64,000 bases of DNA from Duganella sp. CF458. GTDB lineage: Bacteria > Pseudomonadota > Gammaproteobacteria > Burkholderiales > Burkholderiaceae_D. The stretch is taken from contig NZ_FOOF01000020.1 of NCBI RefSeq assembly GCF_900113115.1, forward strand, positions 1-64,000, written 5' to 3'. The position numbers and the translations under genes are program-made. Below the pieces are notes generated by a model. The model made no database searches. It was not told where the DNA came from and saw nothing but the letters and a program-made list of their open reading frames with translations. This document shows positions 59,149 through 64,000 of this stretch, one piece after another (position 1 is the stretch's first letter; each line of letters starts with the position of its first letter).

Positions 59149-59858
59149 GCCTGGTTCTTTTTAGACAGCTTGCCGGGTTCGACGCCCAGTTGCTTCAGCT
59201 TGCGGTACAGGTGGGTACGTTCCAAGCCGGTCTTCTCGGCCACGCGGGTCATGCTGCCGCCTTCGCGGCCCAGGTGGTGTTCGAAGTACATGCGTTCGAA
59301 GGCGTCGCGTGCTTCGCGCAGCGGCAAGTCGAACGACAGGTTGAAGATCGGATTGTCGCCATTGACCGCACGCGCCATGCCCAGGTTGTGGGTCACCGGC
59401 TGTTGCGTCACCTGCACCTGGCCGAAACTGGTTTCCTCGACCGGCGCCGGCATCACCGGACGGGATGCCATCACCGGTGCTCGCACGGCTTCCTGCGCCC
59501 GGCTCAGGCCAGCCTGCACGGCCTTGAGCAGCTTTTGCATCGCAATCGGCTTTTCCAGGAAGTTCATGGCGCCGATGCGCGTCGCCTCCACCGCGGTATC
59601 AATGGTCGCGTGACCCGACATCATGATGACCGGCATGGTCAGCAAGCCATCGCGCTGCCACTCCTTCAGCAGCGTCACGCCGTCCGTGTCCGGCATCCAG
59701 ATGTCGAGCAAGACCAGGTCGGGCGCGCCGGCCGCGCGGGCCTGGCGCGCCTGCTGGGCGTTCTCCGCCAGCGTGACCGCGTGACCTTCGTCGCCCAGGA
59801 TTTCCGAGAGCAGCTCCCGAATGCCCATTTCATCATCAACTACGAGAATGTTTGCCAT
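59145..59858 (-). CDS. ntrX: Response regulator, NtrX-like without AAA+ domain
   Basis: 237 residues. Receiver domain (VVDDE, phospho-acceptor D52 in LLDIWMPD, SGHATIDTAV, K of EKPI), a linker, and a Fis-type helix-turn-helix at the end (TRVAEKTGLERTHLYRKLKQ). The central sigma-54 AAA+ ATPase of canonical NtrX is missing. The receiver and Fis ends are connected by only about 60 residues. Partner of ntrY, whose stop lies 100 bp upstream of its start. Confidence 0.88.
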   Translation of the reverse strand: MANILVVDDEMGIRELLSEILGDEGHAVTLAENAQQARQARAAGAPDLVLLDIWMPDTDGVTLLKEWQRDGLLTMPVIMMSGHATIDTAVEATRIGAMNFLEKPIAMQKLLKAVQAGLSRAQEAVRAPVMASRPVMPAPVEETSFGQVQVTQQPVTHNLGMARAVNGDNPIFNLSFDLPLREARDAFERMYFEHHLGREGGSMTRVAEKTGLERTHLYRKLKQLGVEPGKLSKKNQA

Positions 59859-59958
59859 GTATCCCTTGCCCCTTCCCTCATTTTTATCGCTCTCTACGCA
59901 GGCATTCTATACCTGTCGGCGCGACAATGATTTTATTAGTCCAACAATATTATGCCAA

Positions 59959-62244
59959 CTACACCGACGCCAACTTTAACAGCAAAATCAGCACCGACGC
60001 TCCACTACTATCGTCACGGTTCTGGATATCGATCCGGCCGCCGTGTTCCTCGATAATCTTTTTCACCATTGCCAGGCCCAGGCCCGTCCCCTTTGCCTTC
60101 GATGTTACGTACGGCTCGAACGCGTTGGCCAGGATTCTCGGTGCGAAACCGGGGCCATTGTCCGAGATTGAGAGGCGCACTGCAATACGTGTGCCGCCAT
60201 CCGCACTTTGATAGATGATGCCCTCGGTGACCACGTCGATGCGCGGCTCGGCGTCGGCAGGCGGATGCTCCTGCAGCGCGTCCTGCGCATTTTGCAGCAA
60301 GTTGTGGATCACCTGGCGCAATTGTGTGTCGTCGCCCAGGATCATGGGCAGGGCGGGCGCCAGGTTGGCGTGGATGATGTCGTCGCCCTCGCCGCTCACG
60401 TACAGGTGCAGGATGTCCTCGACCAGGGTGTTCAGGTCGAGCGGCTGCAGCACGGCAGGCGGGGTACGGGCGTAATCGCGGAAGTCGTCGACCATGCGTT
60501 TCATGGCCGAGACTTGGTTGACGATGGTGGTGGAGGCCTTGTTGAGCAGTTCCACATCGGGGCCGGCCAGCTTCGATTCAAGCTTCATTTGCAGGCGTTC
60601 GGCTGACAGCTGGATAGGCGTCAGCGGGTTCTTGATTTCATGGGCCAGGCGGCGCGCCACTTCGCCCCAGGCGATCGAGCGCTGGGCCGAAATCACGTCG
60701 GTGATATCGTCGAACACGACGATATAGCCGGTGCCGGTTTCCAGCGGCAGGCGCGAGCCGCGCGTCAGCAGGATCTGTTCATGGTCCTCAGGACTGCCGG
60801 GCTGGCGCGGGATCTCGATCTGGCGCTGCCAGTGCAGTCGCGCCACGTTGCGCCCGGCGGCCGTTTGCGCGCTCTGGGCCGAGAAGGCGCTGATGATGGC
60901 GGCGGCAAATTCCTGCATGCCTTCCACTTCCGACAGCGGTTGGCCGATCAGGGTCACGCCGGCATGCTGCAGGATGCGCTCGACCGAATCGTTGCAGGTG
61001 ACCAGGCGGAATTCCGAATCCAGCACCATCACCCCTGCCGACATGTTTGCCAGCACCGATTCCAGGTGGGCCTTGGCGTTCTGCAGCGCTATTCGATTGC
61101 GTTCCACCGCGCTGCGCGCTTCGGACAACTGGCGCGTCATGGTGTTGAAGGACTGGGTCAGCGTGCCCAGTTCGTCGGAACTGGCCACGATCGGGCGCGG
61201 CGACAGGTCGCCCTCGGCCACGGCGCGCGTGCCCTCAGCCAGCAGCAGCAGCGGCTGCGCCAGGTCGTTCGCGATCAGGAAGGCGGCGGCAATGGCGCCG
61301 AACACCGCCAGCAGCAGCGTCAGCGTCAGCGTCTCGGTATACATCTTGCGCAAGCCCTGGCGGGCCACGAAGCGCTCTTTGTATTCGGAAAAGGCGGTAC
61401 GCAGCATTTCGCCGTTGCTGGCCAGTTTCTGCGGTACCGCCTGGATGATCTGCAAGTAGCGTGGTGCCAGGTGGGCACCTGACGGCTGCACCGGGTCGGG
61501 AATGGCCATCAGCACCCGCAGGCGCAGCACGCTGTTGGCATCCAGCGGCGCAGGTTGCGGCGCGCCGATGCGGTCGTCGCGCAGCTCACCGCCGCCTTCA
61601 TAGGCTGCATACGATGGTTCATCCTTGGCCTTGTTCAGCATGACCGCGCTCGGCAGGTCGGCCGACAGGTTGATGCGGCGCTCGCCCATGGCGGACACAA
61701 TCAGGCCGCCGTCGGCATCAACGATGATGGCGCTCTGGGTACCGGGGTGACGGCGCACGAAACGCGCCAGGGTGGCCGGGGCGGAATAGAACGGGTCTTC
61801 GGCCAGTTGGCGCACGGTGCCGCGCGCCTGCGCCTCCAGCTCGGCCAGCGATTCGTCCAGTGCGGTGCGGCCCAGGTCCAGGCCCGCGTCCAGCGCTTCT
61901 TCCACACGCACATTGAACCAGGAATCGATGGAATGCGACACGAACTGCACCGATACCAGGAAGATCACCAGCCCTGGCAACACGCCGATGGCAGCAAACA
62001 GCACCACCAGCCTGGTCATCAGGCGCGAGCCGAATTTGCCGCTCTTGTAGCGCGAGTAGAGGCGGAACAGTGATACGCCGACCAGCAGCACCAGCGCCAC
62101 CGCGACGGAGGCGTTCAGGCCCAGCAGCCAGCCATAATAGCGGTCGAAGAAGCCGGAGTTGTCGGAGGCCGATGCGAGCAGGAACAACAATATGCTGCAG
62201 ATCGCTCCCGCGACGACAAACAAATACCTGAGGGCAGACTTCAC
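59959..62244 (-). CDS. ntrY: Sensor histidine kinase NtrY-like
   Basis: 761 residues. Three N-terminal membrane helices (to about 105), a periplasmic domain, a fourth helix (TLTLTLLLAVFGAIAAAFLIA near 310), HAMP, PAS (LESVLANMSAGVMVLD), HisKA with the H-box AHEIKNPLTPIQLSAERL and an HATPase with DNGPGFAPR and GTGLGLAMV. Controls NtrX in response to nitrogen or redox cues. The TAA directly precedes... its start abuts the DUF4390 stop (62245). Confidence 0.93.
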   Translation of the reverse strand: MKSALRYLFVVAGAICSILLFLLASASDNSGFFDRYYGWLLGLNASVAVALVLLVGVSLFRLYSRYKSGKFGSRLMTRLVVLFAAIGVLPGLVIFLVSVQFVSHSIDSWFNVRVEEALDAGLDLGRTALDESLAELEAQARGTVRQLAEDPFYSAPATLARFVRRHPGTQSAIIVDADGGLIVSAMGERRINLSADLPSAVMLNKAKDEPSYAAYEGGGELRDDRIGAPQPAPLDANSVLRLRVLMAIPDPVQPSGAHLAPRYLQIIQAVPQKLASNGEMLRTAFSEYKERFVARQGLRKMYTETLTLTLLLAVFGAIAAAFLIANDLAQPLLLLAEGTRAVAEGDLSPRPIVASSDELGTLTQSFNTMTRQLSEARSAVERNRIALQNAKAHLESVLANMSAGVMVLDSEFRLVTCNDSVERILQHAGVTLIGQPLSEVEGMQEFAAAIISAFSAQSAQTAAGRNVARLHWQRQIEIPRQPGSPEDHEQILLTRGSRLPLETGTGYIVVFDDITDVISAQRSIAWGEVARRLAHEIKNPLTPIQLSAERLQMKLESKLAGPDVELLNKASTTIVNQVSAMKRMVDDFRDYARTPPAVLQPLDLNTLVEDILHLYVSGEGDDIIHANLAPALPMILGDDTQLRQVIHNLLQNAQDALQEHPPADAEPRIDVVTEGIIYQSADGGTRIAVRLSISDNGPGFAPRILANAFEPYVTSKAKGTGLGLAMVKKIIEEHGGRIDIQNRDDSSGASVLILLLKLASV

Positions 62245-62850
62245 TTACTCAGCCCTGTACTGGAAGGTTTTCTTGGCGGACGAGAGTCGCCACTCGCTGT
62301 TGTTGAAGGCGTTAACCTGGATCGGTTTGGGCAGGTAATCCTTGTCCATGCCCATGCGCAGGGTCACGTTATACGTTTCGCCCACCTTCAGGGCGCCGCG
62401 CGGTGCCACTACCCAGCGGGTCGGCCGGCGGATGAAAAACAGGGCTTCGTCCAGCGACTGGAAAGGCTGGGCGACGGAGCCGATGATCTTGACGTGGTAC
62501 TGGCGCGTCAGCACGTCGTACCACAGCTTGTGGGTGCGCTTGGCGGTGACGGCTTTTTCGTCGAACCAGTACCAGCGCGGACGGGTGAAGCTGATTTCGG
62601 TGGTGAAGTGCAGCGATACGCCCGATTGCACGGCGTCTTCCAGGCCGTGGCTCAACTCAAAGGCGTAGTCGGCACGCAGGCGATACCCTTCTTCCGCCGC
62701 CTCGATATAGGCGCGCGTGATCTCCACCGACTCGTCGGAGGCGTGGGCGGCGTGCGGCAACGCACACGCAAGCGTCAACAGCAACTGCCAGCATAGGAGT
62801 CGAAGAAATCTTTGGATCACTTGCCTGGTGCTCGTCAAAGGGTTACGCAT
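62245..62850 (-). CDS. DUF4390 family protein
   Basis: 201 residues from ATG 62850. Signal peptide (LLCWQLLLTLACALPHAAHA), then the DUF4390 domain (VEITRAYIEAAEEGYRLRAD, RPRWYWFDE, LWYDVLTRQYHV). It starts 8 bp before the rsmB stop and ends at the ntrY start, so rsmB-DUF4390-ntrY-ntrX-CobW-like are one coupled unit. Confidence 0.9.
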   Translation of the reverse strand: MRNPLTSTRQVIQRFLRLLCWQLLLTLACALPHAAHASDESVEITRAYIEAAEEGYRLRADYAFELSHGLEDAVQSGVSLHFTTEISFTRPRWYWFDEKAVTAKRTHKLWYDVLTRQYHVKIIGSVAQPFQSLDEALFFIRRPTRWVVAPRGALKVGETYNVTLRMGMDKDYLPKPIQVNAFNNSEWRLSSAKKTFQYRAE

Positions 62851-64000
62851 CTTTCTGGAACAATGCGTAGAACAAACCATCGTGATCCTGCTCGGCGCCG
62901 CCCAGGGGCAGCAATTGGCCCGGCGCATCGAGGCGGGTGGCGCGGTTGCGCACCGCGAAAGCGGCCGCCTGCGCCTCGGACTCCTGCGGCCACAACGAAC
63001 ATGTCACGAACAGCAATTTACCATTGGGGGCGAGCATTTTCCAAAGGTTGTCGAGAATTTGCGACGAAAGTGTTGCAAGTTGGCGGGTGTCGCTCTTGCG
63101 GCGCAACCAGCGGATATCGGGGTGGCGGCGCACGATGCCGGAGGCGGTGCAAGGCACATCGGCCAGGATGCGGTCGAACTGCTGGCCGTCCCACCAAGCG
63201 TCGGTTTCAGCCTCCGCCGGCTGCAGGTTCGCTTGCAATTGCAGGCGGTCGAGGTTCTCCTGCACGCGCTGCAGACGCTTCGGATCCGCGTCCAATGCTG
63301 TCAAATTGACATCGACCAGTTCGAGGATGTGGCAAGTCTTGCCGCCGGGGGCGGCGCAGGCGTCCAGCACACGCATGCCGGGTTGTACGTCCAACAACGG
63401 TGCGGCCAACTGGGCGCCGGCGTCCTGCACCGACACGTCGCCATCGTCGAAGCCTGGGATCTGGTGTACCGGCACCGGCTTGGCCAGGCGCACGGCGAAG
63501 TCGCCGACCTGGGCGGCTTCGATGCCGTCAGCGGCCAGGCGCGCCAGGTAGTCAGCCAGCGAGCTGCGGCGGGTGTTCACGCGCAGCGTCAGCGGCGGCG
63601 CCTTGTTACCGGCGGCCAGCACTTGTTCCCAGTCCTTCGGATAAGCGGTGATGACGGAGTCGATCCACCATTGCGGGTAGTTGTATTTGGCTTCCGGCTG
63701 CTGCATGGCGTCGTCCAGCAGCTCTTCTTTCTCGCGCAGGAAGCGGCGCAGCAGGGCGTTGACCATGTTTTTTGCGCGCGCTGTGTCCGGGTGGGAGCCG
63801 GCTGCGGTGACGGCCTGGTCGACCACCGTGAAGGCTTCGTATGGAGCTGGGCTGCCGTCAGCCGGGTGCATCAGCGGCAGGGCGACGGCAAGCAGGGCCT
63901 GGACCATCGGGTCCGGGGCTTTCGGCGCCATCAGGCCGATCAGGATTTCGCTCAGGGCCAGCTGGCGCATGGCGCGGTAGGCGATGTCCTGGATTGCACC
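62843..64000 (-). CDS. rsmB: 16S rRNA (cytosine(967)-C(5))-methyltransferase RsmB (5' end beyond window)
   Basis: At least 386 residues, frame open to the window edge (GAIQDIAYRAMRQLALS at its visible start), so the NusB-like N-terminus is partly outside. SAM motif DACAAPGGKTCHILEL, the two reactive cysteines in DVPCTASG and VTCSLWPQE, and FYALFQ at the end are all present. Methylates C967 of 16S rRNA. It heads the ntrYX operon, an arrangement conserved in Burkholderiales. Confidence 0.95.
   Translation of the reverse strand, partial: GAIQDIAYRAMRQLALSEILIGLMAPKAPDPMVQALLAVALPLMHPADGSPAPYEAFTVVDQAVTAAGSHPDTARAKNMVNALLRRFLREKEELLDDAMQQPEAKYNYPQWWIDSVITAYPKDWEQVLAAGNKAPPLTLRVNTRRSSLADYLARLAADGIEAAQVGDFAVRLAKPVPVHQIPGFDDGDVSVQDAGAQLAAPLLDVQPGMRVLDACAAPGGKTCHILELVDVNLTALDADPKRLQRVQENLDRLQLQANLQPAEAETDAWWDGQQFDRILADVPCTASGIVRRHPDIRWLRRKSDTRQLATLSSQILDNLWKMLAPNGKLLFVTCSLWPQESEAQAAAFAVRNRATRLDAPGQLLPLGGAEQDHDGLFYALFQKDA

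Overview
The window looks like a chromosomal segment of a Betaproteobacterium of the Oxalobacteraceae (Massilia / Duganella / Janthinobacterium-like). The evidence is the high GC content, the order dusB-fis-purH-ruvC-ruvA, tyrS-dtd, argC-DUF6776-erpA with rplM-rpsI, topB-smg-dprA-LysM protein-def-fmt, the rsmB-DUF4390-ntrY-ntrX block, and a Burkholderiales-type DUF3567 protein. This placement rests on protein recognition and gene order only. I see no rRNA, tRNA, CRISPR array, transposase or integrase.

Layout. (1) 0-4.25 kb: accessory, visibly more AT-rich, filled with short orphan ORFs that almost all read on the minus strand. At least two, probably three, of the spacers are 56-74 bp imperfect palindromes placed exactly at ORF ends, with boxes like those of integron attC sites. 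I read this as a cassette cluster without an integrase. It ends in a streptothricin-acetyltransferase-like GNAT gene directly beside ruvA. (2) 4.27-17.6 kb: housekeeping genes for recombination (ruvA, ruvC), purines (purH), nucleoid and tRNA modification (fis, dusB), translation (dtd, tyrS, rplM, rpsI), cell wall (M23 peptidase, anmK), Fe-S assembly (erpA) and arginine synthesis (argC). (3) 17.8-37.6 kb: transport, stress and metabolism. This includes a hydrolase plus NatAB-like ABC exporter plus OsmC operon; a MerR regulator facing a DUF2938-flavodoxin operon through a textbook 19-bp-spacer promoter; DUF2167; coq7; a SLOG protein; an ABC ATPase followed by a giant ABC-2 permease fused to an M1 aminopeptidase; and an AstE/AspA-like deacylase, YfcC transporter and secreted alpha/beta hydrolase operon.

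(4) 37.6-50.3 kb: topB-smg-dprA-LysM protein facing def-fmt-LysR, then a tautomerase and full-length cobalamin-dependent metH. (5) 50.4-58.7 kb: an ABC-2 exporter, a degenerate-EAL/HDOD protein and a class II glutamine amidotransferase, then a minus-strand run of small accessory genes (two VOC proteins, GST, DUF2314, SMI1/KNR4) that includes a 46-residue remnant of nitronate monooxygenase. (6) 58.8-64 kb: a CobW-like protein without a P-loop overlapping ntrX, then ntrY, DUF4390 and rsmB, which runs off the right edge.

A second theme is a set of intergenic palindromes sharing a GGGTC-W-GACCC or GTTCCTGACCCC core (5.4, 9.9, 14.4, 46.4 and 50.3 kb), the largest a 170-bp hairpin. They look like a dispersed repeat family rather than ordinary terminators.
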